Assembly (NCBI GenBank): GCA_001769385.1
Contig: MEPB01000008.1
Span: forward strand, 1-63,848
Direction of reading: 5' to 3'
Source of the DNA: Bacteroidetes bacterium RIFCSPLOWO2_12_FULL_35_15
GTDB taxonomy: Bacteria > Bacteroidota > Bacteroidia > 2-12-FULL-35-15
Length of the DNA: 63,848 bases
A program made the translations under genes and the position numbers. Position 1 is the stretch's first letter, and the number at the start of each line of letters is the position of its first letter. A model generated the notes under the pieces. The model was not told where the DNA came from. It searched no databases and saw only the letters and a list, made by a program, of their open reading frames with translations. Of the stretch, positions 1 through 9,420 are shown piece after piece.

Positions 1-1355
1 TAATATTTTTATCTGTTATTAAAACTTGGGGACAAGTAACTAAGTTTGAAATCAAATTTTCGGAACCGTTGGCTGTTTTTGTTTTTGTGGAAAATCTTTC
101 TGCAAACTACCCTGACAATCCTTTTAAAAAGTTATTTAGTAGTTCGAAATTCAATCAAGATAAATATAAAAACCTTATTGCCGAATTTGATACTCTGAAA
201 ATAGACTATTCTTATGAATATTCAGAATATCCTTATGGACAGAAATTTCCGGGTATGACAGGTTCATTATTAAAAAGAAACTTAATAAAATGTGACTCTT
301 TGGATGAATTTAAATTAAGTTCAGTCGGTCTTATTCCTAATATGGAATTAATCAAGCTGACTTCAATACTAACATGTTTTGAACCTGTTTATCAGGAATT
401 GGTTTACCAACCCAATAAGGAAAAATTTGAGAAACAATTAAACGATATTTCAAGTTTTATAACTTCTAAAAATATTGCATCCTATTTTGAAATTGGGCAG
501 AAATTTTATAATTCATCCTGGGATAACTCTATTCCTTTTGAAATTGCTCTTTATCCATTGCCAAACTCAAAATCCTTTACTGCCGAGGCTTTCTGTAATA
601 ATGCTGCCAGTGCTATTCCAACAGACTTTAAGGATTATAATCTGTTGCTAAGTATAATGCTTCACGAAATTTTTCACATTTTATATAATGAACAATCTCT
701 TTCAGTAAAAAAAGATATTGATAAATGGTTTAATTCCAATCCTTCTATACATACTACTTACGCTTATTTGTTATTAAATGAAGCAGTAGCAACTGCGTTA
801 GGTAATGGATATGTTTATGAACAATTGAGCGAGAAAGAAGACAGTACAGAATGGTATAATCAAAAATACATTAACCTCATGGCAAAGAAAATTTATCCTA
901 TGATTAAAGAATATATATATAATCATAAATCGTTAGACAAATCATTTGTAGATAATTATATTAAAATATACGACATCGACTTCTCATATTGGATTTCAGA
1001 GCTAGACAATATAATGACCTATCGTTATGTTCTTACTGAAAATTCAGATGATTTCAATTATATAAATCAATTTTTCCCTTATAAGTCAATGACTCAATAT
1101 GAAGATAATATTTCTGAAAACTCTATTGAAAAAATGATGAAGACCCCGATTACAAAAATCGTTATTATATCAAAAGACCATAAAAACAAACTTCAATTAA
1201 TAAAACAGAAATTTATTGAGTTAAAAAATTGGAATCCCAATTGTAAAATTGACTTTACATATTCGGTCTTTATAGCTGACAAAACATATTTAACTATAAT
1301 TAATTCTGTACAAAATAAGACAAGCAAACAAATTGAAACATTAACAATAAAATAA
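1..1355 (+). CDS. Putative HExxH zinc metallopeptidase, 5'-partial
   Basis: The frame is open from base 3, so the gene starts left of the window and the first candidate start inside (TTG at 69) is not to be trusted. Counting from that TTG, the protein has an HEIFH motif at about residues 199-203 inside a hydrophobic stretch (MLHEIFHILY), the zinc-binding and catalytic signature of zincin peptidases. A second acidic motif, NEAVATALG, lies about 35 residues later, with Glu near residue 238 as a possible third zinc ligand (gluzincin-like arrangement). The rest is not recognised. A signal peptide cannot be judged because the N-terminus is missing. It is followed by a noncoding gap and then the divergent-purpose his operon on the same strand. 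Function beyond likely metallopeptidase is unknown. Confidence 0.6.
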   Translation, partial: IFLSVIKTWGQVTKFEIKFSEPLAVFVFVENLSANYPDNPFKKLFSSSKFNQDKYKNLIAEFDTLKIDYSYEYSEYPYGQKFPGMTGSLLKRNLIKCDSLDEFKLSSVGLIPNMELIKLTSILTCFEPVYQELVYQPNKEKFEKQLNDISSFITSKNIASYFEIGQKFYNSSWDNSIPFEIALYPLPNSKSFTAEAFCNNAASAIPTDFKDYNLLLSIMLHEIFHILYNEQSLSVKKDIDKWFNSNPSIHTTYAYLLLNEAVATALGNGYVYEQLSEKEDSTEWYNQKYINLMAKKIYPMIKEYIYNHKSLDKSFVDNYIKIYDIDFSYWISELDNIMTYRYVLTENSDDFNYINQFFPYKSMTQYEDNISENSIEKMMKTPITKIVIISKDHKNKLQLIKQKFIELKNWNPNCKIDFTYSVFIADKTYLTIINSVQNKTSKQIETLTIK

Positions 1356-1468
1356 TACATCAGTTGCAATCGGTAGAGCGGACATCAATACATGAAAACG
1401 TATTCTAATTTGTTCTTCATTTTGCAAACAGATTCTTCTGCCTAAATGCAGAAAGAAAGAAAAAAAAC

Positions 1469-1498
1469 TTGTAGAATAAAAAAAACGTATTACCTTTG
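1469..1498 (+). promoter_or_regulatory. Bacteroidota-type promoter of the his operon
   Basis: TTG at 1469-1471 and TACCTTTG at 1491-1498 are separated by 19 bases. This fits the Bacteroidota primary sigma factor consensus (-33 TTTG, -7 TAnnTTTG). The predicted transcript starts near 1505, a few bases before the leader peptide ORF at 1519. Confidence 0.75.
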
Positions 1499-1518
1499 TG
1501 CAGAAACAAATCGAAAAA

Positions 1519-1581
1519 ATGGATTTAAAGCAATTACATCATCATCATTTCAATACTGACTTTCAGGCGAGAAGGAAATGA
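1519..1581 (+). CDS. his operon leader peptide (HisL-like), 20 aa
   Basis: A 20-codon ORF starts with ATG just downstream of the promoter and contains four consecutive CAT histidine codons at 1537-1548 (LHHHHF). It ends with TGA at 1579-1581. Histidine runs in a short ORF ahead of hisG are the hallmark of ribosome-mediated attenuation: scarcity of charged tRNA-His stalls the ribosome on the His codons. The stalled ribosome would leave 1562-1569 free to pair with the 5' arm of the downstream terminator. The peptide itself probably has no function. Confidence 0.85.
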   Translation: MDLKQLHHHHFNTDFQARRK

Positions 1582-1638
1582 TATGTGTAAAAACTAAAAT
1601 ATTTCAAAACCCGTCTGAGTAAAACAGACGGGTTTTTT
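1562..1638 (+). terminator. his attenuator: antiterminator/terminator pair
   Basis: The terminator stem is CCCGTCTG (1610-1617) with CAGACGGG (1625-1632), loop of seven, followed by six T (1633-1638); four A before and T after can extend it. The competing antiterminator is TTCAGGCG (1562-1569), inside the leader ORF, pairing with CGTCTGAG (1612-1619) through eight pairs including G-U wobbles. A ribosome stalled at His codons 1537-1548 leaves 1562-1569 free (read-through); one that reaches the stop codon masks it (termination). Confidence 0.8.
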
Positions 1639-1682
1639 GTTTCATCATCCCACAGTTTACTCAGACTCAAAAAACAAAAACA

Positions 1683-2540
1683 ATGAGTAAACTAAAAATT
1701 GCGATTCAAAAAAGCGGAAGATTAAGTGAAAAGTCTTTGGAACTCCTAAAAAATTGTGGAATTAAACTCTCTAATGACGACCGTAAACTAAAAACGGAAG
1801 CTCAAAATTTCCCAATAGAAGTATTATTTTTGCGTGATGATGATATTCCACAATATGTAGAACAAGGTGTTGCCGATATTGGAATATTAGGTGAGAACGA
1901 AGTATGGGAAAAAGAGAAAAATGTGCAAATGGTAGAAAAGTTGGGTTTCGCAAGCTGTAAACTTTCTTTAGCTATTCCAAAGGATGAAGACTATCCGGGT
2001 TTATTATACTTCAATAATAAAAAGGTAGCGACCAGCTATCCCAAGATCCTGAAAAAATATTTTAATGAAAAAAATATCAAGGCCGAAATAGAAGAGATTG
2101 GAGGAAGCGTTGAAATTGCTCCAGGTATTGGTTTGGCAAATGCCATTTTTGATATTGTAAGCACAGGTAGTACACTTTTAATGAATGGGTTAAAAGAAGT
2201 ACATGTAGTAACAAAAAGTACTGCGGTTTTAATTGCAAATAAAAATTTAAACCAAGAAAATGGACAGATTTTAGAAAAACTTTTATTCCGGATAAAAGCT
2301 GTCAGAACGGCTAGTGAGAACAAATATATTTTACTAAATGCTCCAGCCGGTGCCATTCCACAAATTTCATCCATTTTGCCAGGGATGAAGGCTCCAACTG
2401 TTTTGCCTCTGGCAGCAGAAGGGTGGGTAAGTATTCACTCAGTTGTAAAAGAAGATGAGTTTTGGGAAGTAATTGATCAGCTCAAAACTGTTGGAGCACA
2501 AGGGATTTTAGTCGTGCCAATAGAAAAAATGGTTTTATAA
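1683..2540 (+). CDS. hisG: ATP phosphoribosyltransferase (HisG, long form)
   Basis: Catalyses the first step of histidine synthesis, ATP + PRPP to phosphoribosyl-ATP, in the cytoplasm. At 285 aa it is the long HisG form, with two periplasmic-binding-protein-like catalytic lobes and a C-terminal regulatory (ferredoxin-like) domain that in this family mediates histidine feedback inhibition; no HisZ partner is needed. The PRPP-binding loop is visible as DIVSTGST from residue 157. The C-terminus (VSIHSVVKEDEFWEVI) fits the regulatory domain. The ATG lies 45 bases past the attenuator terminator, in a stretch that can pair with the leader (see findings). First gene of a tightly packed eight-gene operon. 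Confidence 0.97.
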   Translation: MSKLKIAIQKSGRLSEKSLELLKNCGIKLSNDDRKLKTEAQNFPIEVLFLRDDDIPQYVEQGVADIGILGENEVWEKEKNVQMVEKLGFASCKLSLAIPKDEDYPGLLYFNNKKVATSYPKILKKYFNEKNIKAEIEEIGGSVEIAPGIGLANAIFDIVSTGSTLLMNGLKEVHVVTKSTAVLIANKNLNQENGQILEKLLFRIKAVRTASENKYILLNAPAGAIPQISSILPGMKAPTVLPLAAEGWVSIHSVVKEDEFWEVIDQLKTVGAQGILVVPIEKMVL

Positions 2541-2566
2541 ATTAATTTGTAAAGGAAAGATTCAAA

Positions 2567-3847
2567 ATGAAAACAATAATATATCCAAATAGAAAGGACT
2601 GGCTAAAACTAACACAACGGCCAACCTTTGAAAAAAAAGAACTGAATGAATTAGTTCTAAAAATTTTCAATGCAATAAAAAAGGATGGTGATAAAGGAGT
2701 AAAAAAATACAGCTCTCTTTTCGATAAGATAGATTTAAAATCTTTAAAAGTGAATGAAAAAATTATTTCCGATGCATCAAAAGAGGTTTCAAAAGAATTG
2801 AAATCGGCCATTCAAGAGGCGAAACGGAATATTGAAAAGTTTCATGCTTCACAAAAAGAATTATCAAAAGTAATTGAAACTACTAGTGGAGTATATTGTT
2901 GGCGTGAAACTAGAGGGATTGAAAAAGTTGGGATTTATATTCCGGCAGGAACGGCACCTTTGTTTTCAACCGTATTGATGTTGGGTATTCCAGCAAAATT
3001 AGCACGTTGTAAAGAAATTATTTTATGTACGCCTCCAAACAAAAAAGGCGAAATTAACCCTGTAATACTTTATGCAGCAAGTTTGGTAGGAATAACTTCT
3101 ATTTTTTTTGTTGGTGGTATTCAAGCTATTGCAGCCATGACGCTGGGTACAAAAAGTATTCCTAAAGTGGATAAGATCTTTGGACCTGGTAATCAATATG
3201 TGACTGCAGCAAAACTGAGGGCTCAAAATTTAGGTGCTGCTATTGATATGCCGGCAGGACCAAGTGAAATATTAATAATTGCAGATAAAACGTGTAAGCC
3301 ATCTTTTGTGGCAGCTGATTTACTTTCGCAGGCGGAACATGGGGAAGACAGCCAGGTAATCTTATTATCTGATAATGAAAAGGTGCTTGAGGAGATTTTA
3401 TTAGAATTGAAACAACAACTAAAAGCATTGCCACGAAAAACCATTACAGAAAAGACCTTGAAAAATAGTAAAGCAATTGTTTTGAAGAACATAAATGAAT
3501 GTATTGAATTTAGCAATGAATATGCTCCTGAACATTTAATTCTGGCAATTGATAAAGCAAATAAAGTTATTCCAAAGATCATTAATGCAGGTTCAGTTTT
3601 CTTAGGAAACTACAGTTGTGAAAGTGCCGGTGATTATGCAAGTGGAACAAACCACACACTCCCAACAAATGGCTATGCTAGAGCATATAGCGGTGTTTCT
3701 TTGGATAGTTTCGTAAAGAAAATTACCTTTCAGGAATTGACAATAGAGGGAATAAAAAATATAGGACCGACTATTGAATTGATGGCAGAAGCGGAGCATT
3801 TGTTTGCTCACAAAAATGCAGTTTCTATTCGACTAAAAAATTTGTAA
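2567..3847 (+). CDS. hisD: Histidinol dehydrogenase
   Basis: Performs the last two steps of the pathway, oxidising L-histidinol to histidinal and then to histidine with 2 NAD+, using zinc. Length (426 aa) is normal. Family motifs are present: FGPGNQYVTAAK, AGPSEILIIAD, the EHGEDSQ segment, the catalytic Glu-His pair in YAPEHLIL, and the zinc-site region SAGDYASGTNHTLPT. It begins 26 bases after hisG and ends one base before the hisC start codon, consistent with one transcript. Confidence 0.97.
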   Translation: MKTIIYPNRKDWLKLTQRPTFEKKELNELVLKIFNAIKKDGDKGVKKYSSLFDKIDLKSLKVNEKIISDASKEVSKELKSAIQEAKRNIEKFHASQKELSKVIETTSGVYCWRETRGIEKVGIYIPAGTAPLFSTVLMLGIPAKLARCKEIILCTPPNKKGEINPVILYAASLVGITSIFFVGGIQAIAAMTLGTKSIPKVDKIFGPGNQYVTAAKLRAQNLGAAIDMPAGPSEILIIADKTCKPSFVAADLLSQAEHGEDSQVILLSDNEKVLEEILLELKQQLKALPRKTITEKTLKNSKAIVLKNINECIEFSNEYAPEHLILAIDKANKVIPKIINAGSVFLGNYSCESAGDYASGTNHTLPTNGYARAYSGVSLDSFVKKITFQELTIEGIKNIGPTIELMAEAEHLFAHKNAVSIRLKNL

Positions 3848-3848
3848 A

Positions 3849-4868
3849 ATGTTTGAGTTAGAAAATATAGTACGTAAAAATATACTTTGTCTCAAGCCTT
3901 ATTCAAGCGCAAGAGATGAGTTCTCCGGAAAAGATGGCGTGTTCTTAGATGCGAATGAAAATCCATTTGGCATATTTAATCGTTATCCAGATCCTTATCA
4001 AAAGGAACTAAAGAAAAAGTTAAGTGAATTGAAATCAATTGCCCCTGAAAACATATTTGTTGGAAACGGCAGTGATGAAGTGATTGATCTTGCCTTTCGG
4101 ATATTTTGTAATCCTGGTAAAGATAAGGCACTTACATTTTCACCAACTTATGGAATGTATGATGTTTCAGCTGAGATCAATGAGGTCGAGTTGATAAAAA
4201 TTCCATTAAACGAATCTTTTCAAATTGATCTGAAGGGGGTGAAGAAATACTTGAACGATAAAAAATTAAAACTAATTTTCATTTGCTCACCTAATAACCC
4301 AACTGGAAATATCCTGATCAATATTGAATGGGTTTTGCAACGATTCAAAGGAATCGTAATTGTTGATGAAGCCTATATTGATTTTAGCAATACAGAATCT
4401 TTTATTTCAAAAATTGAAACCAATCCTAATTTAATTGTTTCACAAACATTTAGCAAAGCATGGGGGCTAGCTGCTGCAAGAGTAGGTACAGCATACTCAA
4501 CCAGTAAAATTATCTCTTTGTTCAGCAAAGTGAAAGCTCCCTATAATGTAAGTGAGCTCAATCAAAAAGCTGCTTTACAAGTATTGAACAACACTAAAGA
4601 ATTTGAAAAAAGAAAATTCATTATTCTGGAGCAAAAAGATTGGTTAGAAAAAGAGTTAAATCTAGTGCCGATTGTAAAAAAAGTTTATCCTTCGGATGCG
4701 AATTTTATGTTAATTGAAACGACTAATGCTAACAAGATCTATACTGCATTGGTAGCTCAAAAAGTAATTACCAGAAACAGAAATAGTTTAGTGAAGAACT
4801 GTATTCGAATCACTGTAGGAAGACCGGACGAAAATCAAAAACTCATTAGTGCATTAAACAATTTATAA
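3849..4868 (+). CDS. hisC: Histidinol-phosphate aminotransferase
   Basis: PLP-dependent class I/II aminotransferase converting imidazole acetol-phosphate and glutamate to L-histidinol phosphate and 2-oxoglutarate. The PLP lysine is K203 in the [11 protein letters not shown] motif; the upstream SPNNPTGN and VDEAYIDF motifs (cofactor ring and pyridine N contacts) are clear. 339 aa, usual size. It starts one base after hisD and hisB follows one base later, so translation is probably coupled. HisC can also act on aromatic amino acid precursors in some species; that cannot be judged here. Confidence 0.96.
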   Translation: MFELENIVRKNILCLKPYSSARDEFSGKDGVFLDANENPFGIFNRYPDPYQKELKKKLSELKSIAPENIFVGNGSDEVIDLAFRIFCNPGKDKALTFSPTYGMYDVSAEINEVELIKIPLNESFQIDLKGVKKYLNDKKLKLIFICSPNNPTGNILINIEWVLQRFKGIVIVDEAYIDFSNTESFISKIETNPNLIVSQTFSKAWGLAAARVGTAYSTSKIISLFSKVKAPYNVSELNQKAALQVLNNTKEFEKRKFIILEQKDWLEKELNLVPIVKKVYPSDANFMLIETTNANKIYTALVAQKVITRNRNSLVKNCIRITVGRPDENQKLISALNNL

Positions 4869-4869
4869 C

Positions 4870-5961
4870 ATGAAAAAAATATTATTTATTGACAGAGATG
4901 GTACTATGGTGATTGAACCACAAATCGATCTTCAGTTAAATAGTTTGGAGAAACTGGAATATTATCCGGGTGTTTTCCAAAATCTTTCGCTCATTGCTAA
5001 AGAATTGGATTATAAACTGGTTATGGTAACAAACCAAGATGGGCTTGGTACGACTTCTTTTCCGGAAGATACATTTTGGCCCGTACAAAAAAAAATTATT
5101 CAGGCATTTAAAAATGAAGGTGTTGAGTTTTTGGAAGTGCTGATCGACAAATCGTTCCCTCACGAGAATTTACCAACACGTAAACCTGGAACGGCCATGC
5201 TTACTCATTATATGAATGGTGATTATGATTTAAGTAATTCCTTTGTCATTGGAGATAGATTAACGGATGTACAATTAGCAAAGAACCTTGGATGTAAAGC
5301 AATTTATCTTAGTAAGGAAAAATGTGAGGATGTCGTTTTATCAACCCTCAATTGGGCAGATATTTATCAAAAACTGAAATCAGAACCGCGCAAGTTTAAA
5401 GTGGAACGAATAACATTGGAAACAAAAATTGAAGTAGAAATTAATTTAGATGGTTCAGGGAAAAGTTCTATTTCAACCGGATTAGGTTTTTTTAATCACA
5501 TGTTGGAACAGGTCGCCAAGCATGGAAATTTAGATTTAGTCATTAATGTGAAAGGGGATCTTCACATTGACGAACACCACACCATTGAAGATGTGGCCAT
5601 TACTCTCGGAGAAGCATTTTTAAAGGCATTAGGAAATAAAAAAGGAATTGAACGTTATGGATTTTTATTGCCGATGGATGAATGCCTTGCTCAGGTTGCT
5701 ATTGATTTCGGAGGAAGGCCATGGCTCGTATGGGATGCAGAATTTGGGCGCGAAAAAATAGGAGAGATGCCAACAGAAATGTTCATGCATTTTTTTAAAT
5801 CTTTCAGCGATAATGCAAAATGTAATTTGAACATTAAAGCAGAAGGAGAGAATGAACATCACAAGATCGAAGCAGTATTCAAAGCTTTTGCAAAAACAAT
5901 AAAAATGGCAGTAAGCAAAACAAATAATTACTCAATACCGAGTACTAAAGGAACATTATGA
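4870..5961 (+). CDS. hisB: Bifunctional histidinol-phosphatase / imidazoleglycerol-phosphate dehydratase
   Basis: Fusion of an N-terminal HAD-type phosphatase (residues about 1-165) and a C-terminal IGP dehydratase (about 178-363). The phosphatase nucleophile motif is DRDGT (D8, D10). The dehydratase shows the manganese-binding DEHHTIED motif from residue 234 and a second [14 protein letters not shown] copy near the end. It carries out two non-consecutive steps, as in enterobacterial HisB; the fused form with the E. coli-like gene order is known from Bacteroidota as well. The stop overlaps the hisH start by four bases. Confidence 0.96.
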   Translation: MKKILFIDRDGTMVIEPQIDLQLNSLEKLEYYPGVFQNLSLIAKELDYKLVMVTNQDGLGTTSFPEDTFWPVQKKIIQAFKNEGVEFLEVLIDKSFPHENLPTRKPGTAMLTHYMNGDYDLSNSFVIGDRLTDVQLAKNLGCKAIYLSKEKCEDVVLSTLNWADIYQKLKSEPRKFKVERITLETKIEVEINLDGSGKSSISTGLGFFNHMLEQVAKHGNLDLVINVKGDLHIDEHHTIEDVAITLGEAFLKALGNKKGIERYGFLLPMDECLAQVAIDFGGRPWLVWDAEFGREKIGEMPTEMFMHFFKSFSDNAKCNLNIKAEGENEHHKIEAVFKAFAKTIKMAVSKTNNYSIPSTKGTL

Positions 5962-6536
5962 TCGCAATTATAAAATACAATGCAGGCAATGTCAGATCTG
6001 TTGAAAATGCTATACGAAGAATAGGATTCGATTGTGTTGTGACGGATGATAAAGAAAAAATCAATGCAGCAGATAAAGTGATCTTCCCTGGTGTTGGGGA
6101 GGCAAGTTCGGCAATGAGCTATTTAAAAAAATATCAGTTGGATGATTTGATAAGATCATTAAAACAACCCATGTTAGGAATTTGCCTTGGGCAACAATTG
6201 ATGTGTAATCATTCGGAAGAAGGGAATACAGATTGTTTGCGGGTTTTTAATGCAAATGTTAAACTGTTTCCACCAAAAGAATTGGTTCCACACATGGGGT
6301 GGAACAATTTACTTGACTTGAAAGGTGATTTGTTTAAAGGAATAACTAACCTTGATAATGTATATTTTGTACATAGTTATTATGCAGAAATCTGCGAATC
6401 AACAAAGGCTGTCTGCGATTATATTTTACCATTTAGTGCTGCTATGCAAAAAAATAATTTTTATGCTACTCAGTTTCATCCTGAAAAATCAGCAAGTGTG
6501 GGAGAGAAAATTTTAAAAAATTTTTTGGAGCTATGA
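5958..6536 (+). CDS. hisH: Imidazole glycerol phosphate synthase, glutaminase subunit
   Basis: Class I glutamine amidotransferase that supplies ammonia to HisF through an internal tunnel. The nucleophile is C76 in [10 protein letters not shown]; the His-Glu of the triad are in TQFHPEKSA near the C-terminus. The oxyanion-strand motif FPGVGEA is present. 192 aa, normal. Start overlaps hisB by four bases (ATGA-type) and its stop overlaps hisA by four, so it is probably translationally coupled to both. Confidence 0.96.
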   Translation: MIAIIKYNAGNVRSVENAIRRIGFDCVVTDDKEKINAADKVIFPGVGEASSAMSYLKKYQLDDLIRSLKQPMLGICLGQQLMCNHSEEGNTDCLRVFNANVKLFPPKELVPHMGWNNLLDLKGDLFKGITNLDNVYFVHSYYAEICESTKAVCDYILPFSAAMQKNNFYATQFHPEKSASVGEKILKNFLEL

Positions 6537-7246
6537 GAATAATTCCAGCAATTGATATTATCAATGGAAAGTGTGTACGATTATCTCAGGGAGATTATAT
6601 TACGCAAAAAATATATAATGAAAATCCTTTGGAAGTAGCGAAGGAATGTGAAGCAAATGGAATTCGTTTTCTGCATTTAGTGGACCTTGATGGTGCAAGA
6701 TCAAAACGAATTGTTAATTACAAAGTCTTGAATGAGATCACATCCAAAACAAATTTAAAAGTTGATTTTGGTGGTGGATTAAAAAGTAATGAAGATATTA
6801 AAATTGCTTTTGATAATGGGGCTTCACAAATAACAGGTGGAAGTATTGCTGTTGCTGATCCATCACTTTTTATGGAATGGTTGGCAATTTATGGTACAGA
6901 AAAAATAATTTTAGGAGCAGATTGTAACAATAGAAAAATTGCCACACAAGGTTGGTTGAATAGTTCTGAATTGGATGTGATTGAATTCATAAAAGAGTAT
7001 GAACAAAAAGGGATTCACTATGTAATTAGTACCGATATTAGTAAAGACGGAATGTTGCAGGGCACCTCTAATGAATTATATGTGGAGATATTAAACAAAA
7101 CAAAAATAAAACTAATTGCAAGTGGCGGAGTTTCTTCAATTACTGATCTCAAACTATTAAAAGAAATTGGTTGTGAAGGAGCAATTGTTGGGAAAGCGAT
7201 TTATGAGAAAAAAATTACTTTAAAAGAATTAAGCAAACTATGTTGA
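6533..7246 (+). CDS. hisA: ProFAR isomerase (HisA)
   Basis: (beta/alpha)8-barrel enzyme isomerising ProFAR to PRFAR. Catalytic Asp is in the first strand ([16 protein letters not shown]8), with phosphate-binding motifs VDFGGGLKS in the first half and LIASGGVSS in the second half, the two-fold repeat typical of HisA/His[10 protein letters not shown] carries the second catalytic region. 237 aa. Overlaps hisH by four bases and hisF by seven. Confidence 0.95.
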   Translation: MRIIPAIDIINGKCVRLSQGDYITQKIYNENPLEVAKECEANGIRFLHLVDLDGARSKRIVNYKVLNEITSKTNLKVDFGGGLKSNEDIKIAFDNGASQITGGSIAVADPSLFMEWLAIYGTEKIILGADCNNRKIATQGWLNSSELDVIEFIKEYEQKGIHYVISTDISKDGMLQGTSNELYVEILNKTKIKLIASGGVSSITDLKLLKEIGCEGAIVGKAIYEKKITLKELSKLC

Positions 7247-7992
7247 AGAAAAGAATCATTCCTTGTTTAGATATTAAAAACGGACGCACCGTAAAAGGTG
7301 TCAATTTTGTTGATATACGTGATGCGGGGGATCCGATCGAGTTGGCAAAAAAATATGTGGAGGAGGGCGCTGATGAATTGGTTTTTTTAGACATCACAGC
7401 TACTATTGAAAAAAGGAAAACACTTGCTGAATTGGTAGAAAAAATTGCTAGAGAGATCAACATCCCTTTTACCGTTGGAGGGGGAATAAATTCTATTAAA
7501 GATGTATCTATAATAATAAAAGCAGGTGCTGATAAAGTTAGTATCAATTCTTCAGCGGTTAAGCGTCCCGAATTAATTTCGGAAATCGCAATGCAGTTTG
7601 GCAGTCAGTGTGTGGTAGTGGCAATTGATACAAAATTTAAAAACAACGAATGGTTAGTTTATAGGAATGGTGGAAAAATTCCAACGACTTTTAAAACTCT
7701 TGATTGGGCAATTAAAGCGGAAAAATTGGGTGCTGGAGAAATATTATTGACTTCCATGAACAATGATGGAACAAAAAATGGTTTTGCTGTAGATATTACA
7801 AACACTATAAGTCAAGCAGTCAATATTCCTGTGATTGCTTCGGGTGGAGCAGGAGCGAAGGAACATTTCAAAGAGATATTTGAAAAAGCAAAAGCGAGTG
7901 GCGCGTTGGCTGCGAGTATATTTCATTTTGGTGAAATTCCCATCCCTGAATTAAAAAAATATTTAAAAACTCAAAATATTCCCATACGATGA
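7240..7992 (+). CDS. hisF: Imidazole glycerol phosphate synthase, cyclase subunit
   Basis: Barrel subunit that uses ammonia from HisH to convert PRFAR to IGP and AICAR. The general acid/base pair D11 ([12 protein letters not shown]) and D130 (VVVAIDTK) are both present, as are the two phosphate-binding loops (FTVGGGINS and VIASGGAG). 250 aa. The start overlaps the end of hisA, and the end overlaps hisIE by four bases. Confidence 0.96.
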   Translation: MLKKRIIPCLDIKNGRTVKGVNFVDIRDAGDPIELAKKYVEEGADELVFLDITATIEKRKTLAELVEKIAREINIPFTVGGGINSIKDVSIIIKAGADKVSINSSAVKRPELISEIAMQFGSQCVVVAIDTKFKNNEWLVYRNGGKIPTTFKTLDWAIKAEKLGAGEILLTSMNNDGTKNGFAVDITNTISQAVNIPVIASGGAGAKEHFKEIFEKAKASGALAASIFHFGEIPIPELKKYLKTQNIPIR

Positions 7993-8576
7993 ATATAGAT
8001 TTTAATAAAACGAACGGACTTGTTCCTGTAATTATACAAAATTACCTGAACCAACAAGTGCTTATGTTGGGCTATATGAACGAAGAAGCATTTCTTAAAA
8101 CAAAAAATGAAGGCAAGATTATTTTTTTTAGTAGAAGTAAAAATAGGTTGTGGATGAAAGGAGAGTCGTCCGGTAATTTTTTATTTGTAAAAGGGATTCA
8201 GATTGATTGTGACAACGATACTATCCTTATACAAGCTGACCCAGTCGGCCCAGCATGTCACACAGGTTCTAACTCCTGTTTCAGAGAAGAAACCAGTAAA
8301 GGTTTTTTATATGAATTGGAACAAACCATTTCGCAACGGATTGAAGAGGATGACGAAAATTCGTACACGAATAAACTTTATAAACGTGGCATCAATAAAG
8401 TAGCTCAAAAAGTGGGCGAAGAAGCTGTGGAACTTGTTATTGAAGCAAAAGACAATAATAAAGAACTTTTCAAAAACGAAGCAGCAGATTTGTTATATCA
8501 CTTTTTAATTTTACTAAAAGCTAAAAATATAAGATTAGAGGACATCGAACAAGTATTAAAAAAAAGAGAAAAGTAG
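7989..8576 (+). CDS. hisI: Bifunctional phosphoribosyl-AMP cyclohydrolase / phosphoribosyl-ATP pyrophosphatase
   Basis: HisIE fusion for steps 2 and 3 of the pathway. The N-terminal cyclohydrolase (about 1-110) has the [11 protein letters not shown] motif and the metal-binding region [21 protein letters not shown] with conserved Cys and His; the C-terminal pyrophosphohydrolase (about 115-195) has the MazG-like [14 protein letters not shown] helix and [14 protein letters not shown]. Last gene of the operon. I see no clear terminator immediately after it; IS debris starts about 30 bases downstream. Confidence 0.95.
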   Translation: MNIDFNKTNGLVPVIIQNYLNQQVLMLGYMNEEAFLKTKNEGKIIFFSRSKNRLWMKGESSGNFLFVKGIQIDCDNDTILIQADPVGPACHTGSNSCFREETSKGFLYELEQTISQRIEEDDENSYTNKLYKRGINKVAQKVGEEAVELVIEAKDNNKELFKNEAADLLYHFLILLKAKNIRLEDIEQVLKKREK

Positions 8577-8608
8577 TTCGACATATACTAGTATCATGTC
8601 AAATATAG

Positions 8609-8689
8609 TATGAGGCTTTCCCGGATCAAGAAGCCAAATATATTTTGGATAGATTTAATTTTGTTGACACTCCAAAACTTGGAAGTTAA
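8609..8689 (+). pseudogene. IS630-family transposase fragment
   Basis: The 26-codon open stretch reads YEAFPDQEAKYILDRF then FVDTPKLGS and a stop. In IS630-type transposases this segment (YE.F..EEA...LD...F..TPKHGSWLN) lies just before the final catalytic Glu. The frame is bounded by TAG upstream and TAA downstream, so only a scrap of the C-terminal half survives. It sits directly behind hisIE and next to an IS5-type fragment, showing repeated insertions at this point. Confidence 0.5.
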
Positions 8690-8703
8690 TATTCGGATAT
8701 TAT

Positions 8704-8758
8704 TGCAATTTATTTCCTCAAAAATTAAAGTCGACTTTTTGAGGTTCGACTAATTATT
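8704..8758 (+). repeat. 55-bp direct repeat, left copy
   Basis: Identical to 9356-9410 in the same orientation. Each copy contains a 9-bp inverted repeat (CCTCAAAAA / TTTTTGAGG) around the palindrome AAAGTCGACTTT. The repeats flank the IS5-type transposase fragment and look like two copies of one IS end. Confidence 0.85.
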
Positions 8759-8773
8759 CTTAACAAATACGCT

Positions 8774-9394
8774 ATGGATTTAGAGTGGTTCGCCAAAGTT
8801 TTATTACAAAAAAGAGGTGACAGCAATAAAATTTACAGTCTGTATGAGCCTCATGTAAAATGCTACACCAAAGGAAAGGAGCATAAGAAATTTGAATTTG
8901 GAGGTAAAGTGTTAATACTTATTACACAGAAAACAGGAGTAATTGTAGGAGCATTAAACTTTAATGAAACATTACACGATTCGAAAACATTACCTGATGC
9001 ATTGCAACAATATGAACGACTTACCGGCAAACAGGCGAAAAATATATTTTTTGACAGAGGTTACAGAGGACCGAAAACAATAAACCAAACCAATTTACAT
9101 ACGCCTAAACCAAATCCAAACATAACAAAAGCAAAACGAAGAAAACACAAACGAAGAGCAGCAATTGAGCCAACAATAGGACATCTAAAGCACGACTACA
9201 GAATGATACGCAACTATCTCAAAGGAGCCATTGGTGATGAAATGAATGTGATGTTATCGGCTGCTGCAATGAACTTTAAACGGATAATGAATCTCTGGAA
9301 ACAGGGACTTAAATTTTTTATTGAAAATTTATGCTTGTTATTACTTGGCTACTACTGCAATTTATTTCCTCAAAAATTAAAGTCGACTTTTTGA
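8774..9394 (+). pseudogene. IS5-family transposase, 5'-truncated
   Basis: The 206-aa ORF matches the middle and C-terminal part of IS5-type DDE transposases: KIYSLYEPHVKCYTKGK, the second catalytic Asp in FFDRGYRG and the catalytic Glu in AAIEPTIGHLKHDYRM, then NYLKGAIGDEMNVML. The N-terminal third, including DNA binding and the first catalytic Asp region, is absent, so it should be inactive. Its C-terminus reads through the right copy of the 55-bp repeat. TATGAGGCTTT-like inverted ends at 8609-8619 and 9411-9421 bracket the remnant. Confidence 0.75.
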
Positions 9395-9410
9395 GGTTCG
9401 ACTAATTATT
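9356..9410 (+). repeat. 55-bp direct repeat, right copy
   Basis: Exact copy of 8704-8758; contains the last codons and stop of the truncated IS5-type transposase plus the IS end. Immediately followed by AAAGCCTCAT (9411-9420), the reverse complement of ATGAGGCTTT at 8610-8619. Confidence 0.85.
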
Positions 9411-9420
9411 AAAGCCTCAT

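Noticed and set aside
1360-1410. tRNA-like string (CAGTTG...CGGTAGAGCGGAC) resembling a D-arm
   Set aside because: No acceptor, anticodon or T-arm partner can be folded around it; it is only a chance D-arm-like match.
1771-2374. Minus-strand ORFs inside hisG and similar antisense ORFs in other genes
   Set aside because: They lie fully within strongly supported genes on the other strand and show no protein features of their own.
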